Assembly (NCBI GenBank): GCA_947384055.1
Contig: CANDFO010000009.1
Coordinates: forward strand, 1-51,644
Origin: an uncultured Flavonifractor sp.
GTDB taxonomy: Bacteria > Bacillota > Clostridia > Oscillospirales > Oscillospiraceae
Reading direction: 5' to 3'
Length of the DNA: 51,644 nucleotides
Position numbers and translations under genes: made by a program. The notes beneath the pieces are model-generated. The model worked only from the letters and a program-made list of their open reading frames with translations. It did not search any database and was not told the origin of the DNA. Each line of letters begins with the position of its first letter. Positions within the stretch are counted from its first letter, which is position 1. Positions 7,400 through 16,230 of the stretch are shown here, one piece after another.

Positions 7400-8014
7400 T
7401 TAACGCTCTAAAATGCGGATTCCCAGAATGCGGGCTACCACCGGGGCCTGGGACGGGTCCAGCACGGCCCCCTTCAGCTCAGCGCAGGTCTCTGACAGCG
7501 TAATGTTGTCAATGGCGCAGGAGCTCAGGTCCATCCCCTTCAACGGCGTACGGAACAGGTCCGCACCGTTCAGCTCCACCCGCACCAGGCGGGTGCGGCT
7601 GAGCCGCAGCTCGGTAAGCACCGCGCCGCTCCAGTTGGAATCAAAGACGCCGGTGCGCTGGAACACCGAACCGGAGAAATTGGCGTACCGGAAAAGCGAG
7701 CGCTCCACCCTGCACCCCTTCCACCGGGAGCGGCGCAGGTCGCACCCGTCCCCCTTGCAGTCCTCCACAAGGCAGTCCTGCCAGTAGCTCTGGGGCAGGC
7801 GGCACCCGGAAAAATCACAGCCGGCAAACCGGACCCCATAAAAAGCGGCGCGGGTAAAATCGCAGTCCTGGAACAGGCACTTTTCAAAGGCGCACTCCTT
7901 CCAGTCCAGCCCGGTACAGTCCACCCCTTCCGCCGTCTGTCCCCGGAAGGCGCGCCCCTTCAGCAGCTCATCCTCCCGGGCCGCCTCCAGCGCGGCGGAA
8001 AGTTCCTCCTCCAT
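7400..8014 (-). CDS. Pentapeptide-repeat protein
   Basis: The 204-aa product contains about 25 pentapeptide-like units of the A(D/N)LxX kind (for example CAFEKCLFQDCDFTRAAF, CDLRRSRW, LFRYANFSGSVF, VELNGADLFRTPLKGMDLSS), which fold as a right-handed square beta-helix. No signal peptide is seen, so it is probably cytoplasmic. Such proteins range from DNA-mimics that protect gyrase to proteins of unknown use; nothing here decides. Unusually many cysteines occupy repeat positions. It follows the amidase gene by 22 bases with a GGGAGGGAG ribosome-binding site, so the two probably form an operon. Confidence 0.8.
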   Translation of the reverse strand: MEEELSAALEAAREDELLKGRAFRGQTAEGVDCTGLDWKECAFEKCLFQDCDFTRAAFYGVRFAGCDFSGCRLPQSYWQDCLVEDCKGDGCDLRRSRWKGCRVERSLFRYANFSGSVFQRTGVFDSNWSGAVLTELRLSRTRLVRVELNGADLFRTPLKGMDLSSCAIDNITLSETCAELKGAVLDPSQAPVVARILGIRILER

Positions 8015-8036
8015 CGCTCTCCCTCCCGTCAGTCTC

Positions 8037-9581
8037 CTATCTTCCTCTCAGCCCGTTTAAATAGCGGACCACGCCTTCGGCAATGCCCTGGGCCACCTGG
8101 CTCTGATAGCCGCTGTCGCAGAGCTTCGCCAGCTCCTCCGCATTGGACATAAAGCCGGTTTCCACCAGCACCGCGCACATCTCCGTCTCCCGCAGAACCA
8201 CAAAATCCGCGTCCTTGATTCCCCGGTCGATCGCTCCCGTCAGCTGGCACAGGGGCAGCTGTATAGCCTCAGCCAGGCGAGCCCCCCGCTGGCTCTCCGG
8301 GTGGTGATAGGTATAGATGCCCTGAAACTCCGGCACCGTGCCGGAGGCGTTACAGTGCACGCTGACAAACAGGTCCGCCTCCACCGCGTTGGCAATGTCC
8401 GCCCGCCGGTACAGGTCCACATCCCGGTCGTCCTCTCTGGTCATAACTACATTATACCCCGCCGCAAGCAGTAGGTCCCGCAGCTTGAGGCTCATGGACA
8501 GGGACAGGTCCTTTTCCAGAACGTCATTTCCCCAGGCATCCGGGTAGACCGCCCCCGTCCGCTCCCCGCCGTGTCCGGGGTCGATCACCACTGTGGATTT
8601 GTTGGGGTCTATGGGGGTAGAGGGGACAAAATTCTCCCCTTCGCCGGCGGGAAACGCGCTGATGTGGATTCCACCGCTCCCCGCCGTCACCGTCAGGTTC
8701 CGGGAATAGGACACACCCCGGGTCAGGTCCAGCACCACCCGCACGGTGTGCGGATATCCGTACCCCAGGTCGTCCTCATGCTGATAATAGCGCACCGACA
8801 AAATCAGGTCGTTGTCCACGGGGATTGTCACCATGTTCAGCTCTCCGCTGGTCAGCACCGCCCCCAGTACATCCACCGCCACCCGGTCCCCCAGGTCCAG
8901 CACCCGGTAGTCGGGCATGTGGTCGGTACGGATTGACACCGTCTGCATATCCGGGTCAGAGACCACCCCGGTGACAAACCCCCGGTCCTCCCTGGCGGGG
9001 GGCGCGGGCGTGGGCTCCGGACCGGGGGTAGGCGAGGGTTCCGGCTCCGGGACAGAAGCGGTGGAGAGCCCGGCGGTAAAGGTGGCGTTGTCCCAATCCA
9101 CCGCGGCTCCCAGCTGTTCGGAGACAAAGCGCAGGGGCACCATGGTGCTCTCCCGTCCTTCCCATTTCACCACGCCGGCGGCTACGCCGCCGGGCAGCTC
9201 CATAGCCGTTCCATCCACCACCGCGGTGGCCGAGCCCAGCGTAAGTACGATGACGTTCTCCCCCCGCAGCAGAAGCACCTGCCGGTTTTCAGGCACCCAC
9301 GACACCGTAGCGCCCAGTGCCTCTGCCACCGTACGCACCGGCACCAGCGTGCGGCCGTCTGCGCCCAGATACTGAATCAGCGCCGGGGCTCCCTCCGGAA
9401 CCAGCGGGCTCCCGTCCAGAGTCAGGGAAACCAGGTCGGTCGTCACCGCCTCCTGATAGCGGCGGGCGGTCTCGTCATAAAAGAAAACGGTCCCTCTGCC
9501 TGCGGTCCCGGCCGCCGAAGCGGTGGGCATCCATCCGCAGAGCAGGACCAGCAGCAGCAAAATAGAAAGGCATTTTTTCAT
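8037..9581 (-). CDS. Secreted N-acetylmuramoyl-L-alanine amidase with stalk and AMIN domains
   Basis: This 514-aa exported enzyme should cut the amide bond between muramic acid and the stem peptide. Order: signal peptide (1-24, KKCLSILLLLVLLCGWMPTASA), copper-amine-oxidase-N-type stalk domain (about 50-170), a Pro/Glu linker (175-197), an AMIN-like wall-binding domain (about 200-315) and Amidase_3 (about 330-512). Zinc ligands H337 (IDPGHGG), E356 and H409 (SVHCNA) and the catalytic glutamate E474 (LVETGFMSN) are all present, so it should be active. A promoter lies at 9641-9669. The stalk plus amidase arrangement is common in Clostridia. It is probably a cell-separation or wall-turnover enzyme. 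Confidence 0.92.
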   Translation of the reverse strand: MKKCLSILLLLVLLCGWMPTASAAGTAGRGTVFFYDETARRYQEAVTTDLVSLTLDGSPLVPEGAPALIQYLGADGRTLVPVRTVAEALGATVSWVPENRQVLLLRGENVIVLTLGSATAVVDGTAMELPGGVAAGVVKWEGRESTMVPLRFVSEQLGAAVDWDNATFTAGLSTASVPEPEPSPTPGPEPTPAPPAREDRGFVTGVVSDPDMQTVSIRTDHMPDYRVLDLGDRVAVDVLGAVLTSGELNMVTIPVDNDLILSVRYYQHEDDLGYGYPHTVRVVLDLTRGVSYSRNLTVTAGSGGIHISAFPAGEGENFVPSTPIDPNKSTVVIDPGHGGERTGAVYPDAWGNDVLEKDLSLSMSLKLRDLLLAAGYNVVMTREDDRDVDLYRRADIANAVEADLFVSVHCNASGTVPEFQGIYTYHHPESQRGARLAEAIQLPLCQLTGAIDRGIKDADFVVLRETEMCAVLVETGFMSNAEELAKLCDSGYQSQVAQGIAEGVVRYLNGLRGR

Positions 9582-9640
9582 AGCGGCTCCCCTTCCGTCG
9601 TGGTGGGATGCGCGGCGTCAAACCGCGCAAATGCCTTTTC

Positions 9641-9669
9641 ATTCTACCGTATCCGTCCGGCCGCGTCAA
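9641..9669 (-). promoter_or_regulatory. Promoter for the amidase operon
   Basis: On the minus strand TTGACG (9664-9669), 17 bases and TAGAAT (9641-9646). This lies in the 352-base gap 9582-9933 between divergent genes. For the plus-strand AAA+ gene only a TATACT (9808-9813) without a convincing -35 is seen; nothing else is recognisable in the gap. Confidence 0.7.
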
Positions 9670-9933
9670 TGCCGCCGGGCAAAAAGGTTGACATAAATTT
9701 TTGGCAGAGCGCTGTCCCTGACAGGTCAGACGCCCTCTGTTCCGGCTGTAGACAGCCTCCCAATCGCCGCCCCTGAAATTTTCGGCTTCCGGCAGGAATT
9801 TTTTGGCTATACTATCTCTGACAAAACTTATTCGGACAGCCCACCTGCGGCGGCGGTTCCATCCCAATCTCCGCCCGGGGCCGCGGACCGTTTACGCCGG
9901 TCCCCTGTCTGTCTCCTGTCAGGAGGTTTTTCA

Positions 9934-11298
9934 ATGGATTTTTCGCAATTCTGCGCCTGTGGTCCCTCCGGCTACGCCCGGCTGAGAGGGTGGATCGACG
10001 CCTGCGCCCGGGAGGGGCACAGCTATGAATTCCCCCGCTGCCAGCTTCCGGCCGGGTGCGCCCCGGCGGAGGCCCGGGTGGGCTTTTGGCGGGATGGGAC
10101 GGAGTACCTCCTCTATTTCCGGCCCCAGGTGGCCTACCACGGTCCCAATCCCCGGCTGTCCGCCTTTTGGGAGGGGGACTCCCTCCGCCGTTTCCCCAGC
10201 TTCAGCGCTCTGGCGGCCTGCCTCCAAGACCTGGACCAGGACGCCGCCGCCCTGCGCCCCGGCCCGGCCATGCCCGAGGGCTTTGTGCAGCTGAATCACA
10301 CACTTCAGGCCCAGGTGCTGGGGCAGTATGACGCTGTGGAGGCCGCCGCCTTCCGGCTTTACGGCCATATCTGCAAGCAGGCCCCGGTCCGGCCGCTCTC
10401 GCTGATCTTCTACGGTCCCACCTGCGTGGGCAAGTCCGAGCTGGCCAAACAGACCGTTCCCGCCCTGAACCGCTGTATAGGTGAAGCGCGTTACCAGCTG
10501 GTGTGGACCGAGCTGAATACCTTCACCGAGGCTCACTCGGTCTACCGCCTCACCGGAGCGCCGCCGGGATATGTGGGTTACGAGGACCCACCTGTCCTGG
10601 AGGCCGTCCGGCGAAATCCCTGCACCGTTTTTATGTTCGATGAGCTGGACAAGGCCCATCCAGAGGTGCTGAAGGTCTTTATGTCCATTCTGGACGAGGG
10701 CCGCTGCACCGCCCGGCAGGAGGACTCGTCCGGCAGCCGGGAACTGGATTTCCGCCGGTGCATCTTTCTCTTCACCACCAATGCCGACCTGTCCGCCAAA
10801 GGCCCACGCAGGCTGGGTTTCTCGTCTCCGGAGACCGCATCTCCCCCTCCGGAAACAGAAAAAGCCGCTGTGCTTTCCGGCCCTGTCGGTCTGGCACAGC
10901 GGTTATTTCTGGCGGATGAGGCCGCCCGCCAAGCGTTGACCCGCAGCGGGGTTCTGCGGGAAATCGCCGGGCGCTTCAGCGGCCTGATCGGGTTTCAGAC
11001 TCTGCCGGAGGAGGCCAGGGCCGCGGTGACAGCCCGGCAGATGATGGCGCTGGGCCGCGAGCATGGCTTGAACATCGTCCGTGTAGCTCCCGCCCTGGCA
11101 AAGGCCCTGACTCCCAGGGACGCCCTCTCCCTGCGCTCCACGGTGGGCGTGCTGGAGGGCATCCTGACGCCTCTCTTTTTGGAACAGCGCTCCCCCGCCG
11201 CATCCGGACAGGCTCTCCTGCTGGAGGGCACCCCGGAGAAGCTCCGGCTGGTTCCGGCGGCGTCTCATCCGGCGGGTCTTCTACTCCCGGCTTTCTAA
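9934..11298 (+). CDS. Orphan AAA+ ATPase resembling the ClpA/ClpB D2 module
   Basis: The 454-aa protein has one AAA_2-type ATPase core: Walker A GPTCVGKS (161-168), the GAPPGYVGY loop typical of Clp/Hsp100 D2 rings (208-216), Walker B VFMFDELDKAHPEV (232-245) and a sensor-1 TTN (281-283). There is no Clp N-domain, no D1 ring, no ClpB middle domain and no IGF/L-type ClpP loop that I can see. The N-terminal ~115 residues are unfamiliar. It is a single plus-strand gene with AGGAGG seven bases before the ATG. Function unknown; a remodelling ATPase for one specific client is a reasonable guess. ATP hydrolysis is likely because the core motifs are intact. Confidence 0.75.
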   Translation: MDFSQFCACGPSGYARLRGWIDACAREGHSYEFPRCQLPAGCAPAEARVGFWRDGTEYLLYFRPQVAYHGPNPRLSAFWEGDSLRRFPSFSALAACLQDLDQDAAALRPGPAMPEGFVQLNHTLQAQVLGQYDAVEAAAFRLYGHICKQAPVRPLSLIFYGPTCVGKSELAKQTVPALNRCIGEARYQLVWTELNTFTEAHSVYRLTGAPPGYVGYEDPPVLEAVRRNPCTVFMFDELDKAHPEVLKVFMSILDEGRCTARQEDSSGSRELDFRRCIFLFTTNADLSAKGPRRLGFSSPETASPPPETEKAAVLSGPVGLAQRLFLADEAARQALTRSGVLREIAGRFSGLIGFQTLPEEARAAVTARQMMALGREHGLNIVRVAPALAKALTPRDALSLRSTVGVLEGILTPLFLEQRSPAASGQALLLEGTPEKLRLVPAASHPAGLLLPAF

Positions 11299-11320
11299 AA
11301 CGGGGGGCTATCTGCCCCGT
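11297..11320 (-). terminator. Terminator overlapping the lipoprotein stop codon
   Basis: ACGGGG (11300-11305) pairs with CCCCGT (11315-11320). On the minus strand the stem is followed by TTTT, and the TAG stop of the lipoprotein lies inside the loop. It separates convergent genes. Confidence 0.6.
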
Positions 11321-12138
11321 ACCACATCCAGCTCCTCCACCGTATTGGTTTCCGGGTCCAGACGATACAGGTGGGTGCCGTTCCCGTTCATCAGGAAGCA
11401 GGCCGCCAGCTCGTTGGTATGCTGAGGGTTGTCACTGCTATAGACATTCATCCGGATACAGGGATTTCCGTCCACCAGAACCGCCCCGTTCATGGTATAG
11501 ATGGTATACTCCTCCATAGACTCTCCGGTCAGCCCCAGTACCGCAGGGGACAGGCCAGCCAGATAGTCCTGAGCCTCCACCAGGCTCATGCCGGCCGGCG
11601 GCGGCGGGGGGGATGTCACCCGGCCCTCGGCGGTATCAGCGGCTACCGTACAGGCCTCTTCGTCCCAGGAGATCCGCACATAGAGCACCTGGTTCACCGG
11701 GGCCGCGGGCGCGGCGCTCTCGCCGCCCCCACCACCCTCCGCCGCAGCGGAGGCCTCGATGTTCTTCGCCAGCAGGACCTGTCCCTCCGGCTGGGTGTAA
11801 TCCGGTCCGTCGCACCGGACGTACTCCTCATCCACAATCGAAAATCCGGACTCCTCCCCCTGGAGCTGGGAGGCATAACCGGCGGCGGCCTTCCCGGTAT
11901 CGCTCAGGCCGCTGTACGTATAAGTGACCAGCGTATCCACACTCACGCCGCTCTCCTCCGTTGACAGAGCAGCCACTGTCTGGTCCCCCACCGTATATTC
12001 CGCCAGCAGTTCGGAACCGGCCTCCTCCCCGTCCTCCGGGTCCTCTTCCTCGTCCTTTTTGCCGCACCCCGCCAGCAGGCAGAGGCAGAGCAGCAGCAGG
12101 AGAAGCCTTTTGAGTTGCTTACGATCCATGCCGTTCAT
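11308..12138 (-). CDS. Putative lipoprotein of unknown function
   Basis: From the ATG at 12138 (AAGGA eight bases upstream) the 276-aa product begins MNGMDRKQLKRLLLLLLCLCLLAGCGKKDE, a clear lipoprotein signal with an LAGC lipobox, followed by an acidic stretch. The mature part has no motif I recognise and no catalytic signature, and contains a Pro-rich segment (SPPPPPAGMSLVEAQ). It should be anchored on the outer face of the membrane. It lies 56 bases after the FtsA-like gene on the same strand, so co-transcription is likely, and a role near the division or envelope machinery is possible but unproven. Confidence 0.7.
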   Translation of the reverse strand: MNGMDRKQLKRLLLLLLCLCLLAGCGKKDEEEDPEDGEEAGSELLAEYTVGDQTVAALSTEESGVSVDTLVTYTYSGLSDTGKAAAGYASQLQGEESGFSIVDEEYVRCDGPDYTQPEGQVLLAKNIEASAAAEGGGGGESAAPAAPVNQVLYVRISWDEEACTVAADTAEGRVTSPPPPPAGMSLVEAQDYLAGLSPAVLGLTGESMEEYTIYTMNGAVLVDGNPCIRMNVYSSDNPQHTNELAACFLMNGNGTHLYRLDPETNTVEELDVVRGR

Positions 12139-12194
12139 ACTCCGTTTCCTTGAAAAAATGCTTCGCCGGGCCCCGTACAATCCGGCGCTTACCG

Positions 12195-14141
12195 TCAGAC
12201 CAGGCAGATGGTAACGCTGTCCTGGGGCCGCAGCTCGCACTGAAAGCCCTGCTCCACTCCGTTTACCTCCAGCCGGACCGGACGGTCCACCTTCTCAAAA
12301 TCAATCCCCGAATACTGGAGCAGGTCCATCAGATAGTAGGGTGAGCCGTTCTCCTTTACAGGCAGAGAGAGGGGCGTGCCGTTCAGGATGACGTTCAGTG
12401 TTCTGGGACGCACCATTGTGGGCTGAGCCGCCGGCACACACTGCACAGGCGGAGGCGCCGGAACGGACGCCGGAGCTCCTGCCGGCGGATACACCGGCGC
12501 GGGCGCAGGCGCAGGGGCGGGGGCGGGGGCAGCAGGAGGTTTACGCGTCACAGGAGCCGCCCCCCGCAGGGTCAGCACCACATCCCCCTGATTCAGCGGC
12601 CTGTCAAACTCCGCCTCCGCGTTGTTGACCAGCGCCCGGCCCACAAAATCGGGGCCCAGCAGCTCCCGCAGGGTTTTCGACGCAGGAGCGCCATGCCTGG
12701 CGGGGACAAAGCGGATCTGATCCCCCGCATGGACCACGGTGGACAGGGCGGCCTCCTCCTCATTGACCCGCAAGACCGCCGGAATCCCCGGTTCTCCCCG
12801 GAAAACCAGATGCTTGCCGTCTACAGTGAGGCTGAGGCTCTTACCAGTCTTACCCAGCATATCCGCGTAATTATAGCCGTTCATCAGCAGGATGTCCTGG
12901 AGCTTCAGCACCCCGCTGCGGAAGAGCTTGGCCGGCTCGCCGTTGAGCAGAACCACGTAGCTGTCGTTGAGCAGCCCCAGCCCCGCTGAAATTGCGATAC
13001 CCAGCGGGGTGGCATATTCCGGCCGTTCCAGCTCCACTCCGTCGGAAAAGACGCTCAGAGCGTAGTTATTTCCGGCGATTGCCACCCGGTTCCCGTCCAT
13101 CTCCAGGGCTCCAGCCACCTTTTCCCGCAGTCCGGCCAGCTTGCTGCCGCCTCCCGCCAGAAACAGGGCGGAGGGAGCCGCGCCGTTGACCTCCACCACC
13201 TGCTTGGCGATGGCCTGGGCCAGCCTGCCCATAGGCTCTTGAATAACGGCCGTCACTTCGGCCGTGGAAATGCGCTCCTCCTGGCCCAGGATATTGCGGC
13301 AGCGGATCATCTCCTCGCCGCCCATATCCCGCTTAATCTGCTCCGCGGTTTTAAAGTCTACTAAAAACGCCTTCATAATGGCCTCGGTGATCTCGTCGCC
13401 GGCCACCGTCGCCATGGTATAGCCCACCACGCTTCCATCCCGGCAGATGGCGATATCTGTGGTGCCCGCGCCGATATCCACCAGCGCAAGATTCAGCAGC
13501 CGCAGCTCTGCCGGAATTGCTGCGTTCATGGCGGCAATGGGCTCCAATGTCATGCTGGCCACCTGAAGGCCCGCCGTCCGCATAGCGGCATACAGGCTCT
13601 CCACCACCTCGCCGGGCAGGAAAGTGGCCACCACATCTGCCTCAGCCCTCCGTCCGGAGTGGTATTGCAGGTTGGACAGAGGATAATTATCCAGCCGGTA
13701 CTGGGCCACCGTATAGCCTACCAGGAAAAGCTGGCGGCGGCCGCCGTCGTCGGCCTGGAGCGCCTCCTCCGCCGCGGATACCGCGCCGGTCTCCAGCTGG
13801 CCGATCTGCTCTGCCTCAATGGACTGCTCCTCCGGCAGCTCCAGGGTAAACGAGCCCCGCTGGGTGCGCAGGGCGCGCCCGGCCGCCGCCACGCATACCC
13901 GCTCCAGCTTCACCCCGAGCCTGGCCTCCAGGCGGCCTGTGACCGTCCGGGCCAGGGCAGCCACCTGCTTGATGTCGTCAATCTGACCATCCATCATAGC
14001 CCGCCTGCTGTGCTCGGCCTGCTCAATGTCCAGGACCTTAAAGCGGTCGCCCACACTTCTGCCCACCACCCCCACTACACTGCGGGTTCCGATATCCAGC
14101 GCGAAAATCAATTCTTTTTCCTGCGCCTTATACTCTGCCAT
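12195..14141 (-). CDS. FtsA-like actin-fold protein with extra C-terminal modules
   Basis: The start is taken at 14141, where AGGAG lies seven bases before the ATG. Residues 10-395 carry an FtsA/PilM-type fold: FALDIGTRSVVG (phosphate 1), an SHS2-like insertion, VDIGAGTTDIAI (about 221-232, phosphate 2) and FLAGGGSKLAGL (about 327-338, adenosine). The 648-aa length far exceeds ordinary FtsA (~420 aa). Residues ~394-485 and ~581-648 look like two related modules (VLLNGEPAKL...LQDILLMNGY and VILNGTPLSL...LMDLLQYSG), joined by a Pro/Ala linker (about 535-575). No FtsA-type C-terminal amphipathic membrane helix is evident, and no ftsZ is nearby. Probably a paralogue of FtsA with a specialised job. 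Confidence 0.78.
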   Translation of the reverse strand: MAEYKAQEKELIFALDIGTRSVVGVVGRSVGDRFKVLDIEQAEHSRRAMMDGQIDDIKQVAALARTVTGRLEARLGVKLERVCVAAAGRALRTQRGSFTLELPEEQSIEAEQIGQLETGAVSAAEEALQADDGGRRQLFLVGYTVAQYRLDNYPLSNLQYHSGRRAEADVVATFLPGEVVESLYAAMRTAGLQVASMTLEPIAAMNAAIPAELRLLNLALVDIGAGTTDIAICRDGSVVGYTMATVAGDEITEAIMKAFLVDFKTAEQIKRDMGGEEMIRCRNILGQEERISTAEVTAVIQEPMGRLAQAIAKQVVEVNGAAPSALFLAGGGSKLAGLREKVAGALEMDGNRVAIAGNNYALSVFSDGVELERPEYATPLGIAISAGLGLLNDSYVVLLNGEPAKLFRSGVLKLQDILLMNGYNYADMLGKTGKSLSLTVDGKHLVFRGEPGIPAVLRVNEEEAALSTVVHAGDQIRFVPARHGAPASKTLRELLGPDFVGRALVNNAEAEFDRPLNQGDVVLTLRGAAPVTRKPPAAPAPAPAPAPAPVYPPAGAPASVPAPPPVQCVPAAQPTMVRPRTLNVILNGTPLSLPVKENGSPYYLMDLLQYSGIDFEKVDRPVRLEVNGVEQGFQCELRPQDSVTICLV

Positions 14142-14174
14142 ACAGCCGCTCCTCTCGCGTCTCAAAGTGTGTAC

Positions 14175-14215
14175 AAAACTGCCAGGAGACGGCAGGGCCT
14201 GCCGCCTCCTGGCAG
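14175..14215 (-). terminator. Intrinsic terminator between the chemoreceptor and FtsA-like genes
   Basis: CTGCCAGGAG and its complement form a long near-perfect hairpin (14179-14215) followed on the minus strand by TTTTG. It lies 38 bases upstream of the FtsA-like start, so it should end the chemoreceptor transcript. A smaller 8-bp stem sits at 14309-14333. No clear promoter for the FtsA-like gene is seen in this gap. Confidence 0.7.
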
Positions 14216-14368
14216 TGCGGGGGCTGCCGGGCATCATGCCGTACCCGGGCCGTGCCCTGTGGAGTTTTTATTCTCTATGGAAGTGCGGAATACTGTCTTT
14301 CGGCCGGTGTCCCGGCGGCGTTTCTGCCGGGACCTGCGCTTACACCTGAGGACGCGCGGCCACTCCAC

Positions 14369-14419
14369 CGGAAAAAGGACCGGTCAGACAGCGTTCAACA
14401 GTTGTGGCTGCAAGTTCTC
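14369..14419 (-). repeat. Dispersed intergenic repeat, copy B
   Basis: On the minus strand this begins in the stop codon of the chemoreceptor gene (TGAGAACTTG) and continues TTGAACGCTGTCTGACCGG to TTTTTCCGG, matching copy A at 5235-5285 with eight substitutions and one gap. It is non-coding. Confidence 0.55.
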
Positions 14420-16199
14420 AGTATTTGCTGAATACGCTGGAGGCCATGCTGTCGTCGGCCTCGTCCGGCGTGTCGTCAGCGTAGCTGGGGGGGGCGTAGC
14501 TGCTGCTCTTGGGGGCATAGGAGGCAGTCCCATCCCGGCGCAGGCGGAAGCGGGACAGCAGCTCCTTCATCAGGGCAGCCTGACTGGACAGCTCCTCGCT
14601 GGCGGCGGCAGACTCCTCGCTGGTGGCGGAGTTGGTCTGTACTACGGAAGAAATCTGGTCGATGCCCTCCGTCACCTGGGTAATGGCCTCGGCCTCCTCA
14701 GCGGCGGCCTGGGTAATCATCTGGATGGCCTCTACCACCTGTTCCGAGCTGGACACAGTCTTATCCAGGGATTCGGACACGTTCTTAACGATATCGTTGC
14801 CCTCTTTTACGGACTCAATAGAGCGCTCGATGAGCTCCTTGGTGGCTTTCGCGGCCTCGTCGGACTTGGAGGCCAGGTTGCGCACCTCGTCGGCTACCAC
14901 GGCAAAGCCCTTGCCGGCGGAACCTGCGCGGGCGGCCTCTACCGCGGCGTTCAGCGCCAGAATGTTGGTCTGGAAGGCGATGTTCTCAATGGTGGCGATA
15001 ATCTTGCCGATCTCTTCCGAGGATACGGAGATCTTCTCCATAGCCCGGACCATCTGCTCCATGTACTTGGCGCTCTCTGTGACCTGCCGTCCGGCGTCCT
15101 GGGAGTGGCGCATGGCCTCCTCGCTGTTCTTGGCGTTGTTGCGGGAGTTGTTGGAGATATCCGCGATAGTGGCGGAGAGCTCCTCCACCGCGCTGGCCTG
15201 CTCGGTGGCGCCCTGTGCCAGAGCCTGGGCGCCGGTGGAGACCTGCTCGGCCCCGGCGGAGACCTGCTCGGCGCTCTGGTCGATCTGCACCAGGGCGTCG
15301 CTGAGATTGCTGTTAATGGCCCGTACGGAGGCCAGAATGCTGCTCAGGGCGCCCACATACATGGTCGCATCCTTGGAGCGCACGTCAAAGTTGCCGTTGC
15401 CCATTTCCTCCAGCAGACGGCAGGTGTCGGCAATGACCTCGCCCAGCACCTTCTGGCTGGTGCGCAGGGCGTTGCACATCTCGCCCAGCTCGCTGCCGCT
15501 CTCGTAATCCACATTGATGTCCAGCTTGCCCTCGCTGAAACCGTTCAGAGCGTTGTGTACCTGGTTTACCGGCTCCACAATGCTCTTGATGATGCCCAGC
15601 GCCATGCGGAGCACCGCGATGGTGGCAATTATCATGACAGCCACAATAACCACCAGCGCAATGTTGGATACTGTGTTCTGCTGCTTGATAATATCAGCCT
15701 GCGCCTTTTGGAGCGTTTCAGCCAGGGCGTCCCCGGCTTTGGCCATCTCATTCAGCACGGGGGTGCAGCTTGTCACGATCATCTCACTGGCCCCGGTGCG
15801 GTCGGTGCGGGCCGTGGCGCAGATGCTGGCGGCCTCCTTTTCCCAATCGCTCATCAGGTTGACAAAGGTATTCAGCTCGCTTCTGTTCTCCAGGGGGTAT
15901 TTGTCGTTCAGCTCGGTAATCTGACCGCTCAGCTCATCGATCTTCGCCAGGGTGGTGTCCAGGCTGGACGCATTGCCGGACAGCACGCCATCGCGCAGGT
16001 TGCGGGCGGCGATGTTATAATCAATGCGGCACTCGGAGACCAGCTCATTGGCCCCCACATAGCGCTCCAGGATGTCGGTATACTGCCTCTTCTGCACATT
16101 CATCAGAATCAGCGACGCAATGATGATAATGGCAGAAACTACGATGGTGACGCCGTAACCGATAATGAGACTTTTCCGGATTTTCATATTCTTGAACAT
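14418..16199 (-). CDS. Methyl-accepting chemotaxis protein
   Basis: This is a membrane chemoreceptor of 593 aa from the ATG at 16199, which has GAGGAGG nine bases upstream (an ATG at 16217 overlaps that site). It has a first membrane segment (about 10-33), an outside four-helix-like sensor (about 34-185), a second membrane segment (about 187-210), a HAMP domain and a cytoplasmic signalling hairpin whose tip carries IAFQTNILALNAAVEAARAG, the near-invariant kinase-contact motif. The C-terminus is a Ser/Tyr-rich tail without a CheR-docking pentapeptide. The ligand cannot be told. It follows an FtsE-like ABC ATPase gene by 31 bases, which is an unusual partner. The terminator at 14175-14215 follows it. 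Confidence 0.92.
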   Translation of the reverse strand: MFKNMKIRKSLIIGYGVTIVVSAIIIIASLILMNVQKRQYTDILERYVGANELVSECRIDYNIAARNLRDGVLSGNASSLDTTLAKIDELSGQITELNDKYPLENRSELNTFVNLMSDWEKEAASICATARTDRTGASEMIVTSCTPVLNEMAKAGDALAETLQKAQADIIKQQNTVSNIALVVIVAVMIIATIAVLRMALGIIKSIVEPVNQVHNALNGFSEGKLDINVDYESGSELGEMCNALRTSQKVLGEVIADTCRLLEEMGNGNFDVRSKDATMYVGALSSILASVRAINSNLSDALVQIDQSAEQVSAGAEQVSTGAQALAQGATEQASAVEELSATIADISNNSRNNAKNSEEAMRHSQDAGRQVTESAKYMEQMVRAMEKISVSSEEIGKIIATIENIAFQTNILALNAAVEAARAGSAGKGFAVVADEVRNLASKSDEAAKATKELIERSIESVKEGNDIVKNVSESLDKTVSSSEQVVEAIQMITQAAAEEAEAITQVTEGIDQISSVVQTNSATSEESAAASEELSSQAALMKELLSRFRLRRDGTASYAPKSSSYAPPSYADDTPDEADDSMASSVFSKY

Positions 16200-16230
16200 G
16201 CGCACGTTCCTCCTCATTGTTTGCTTATTT

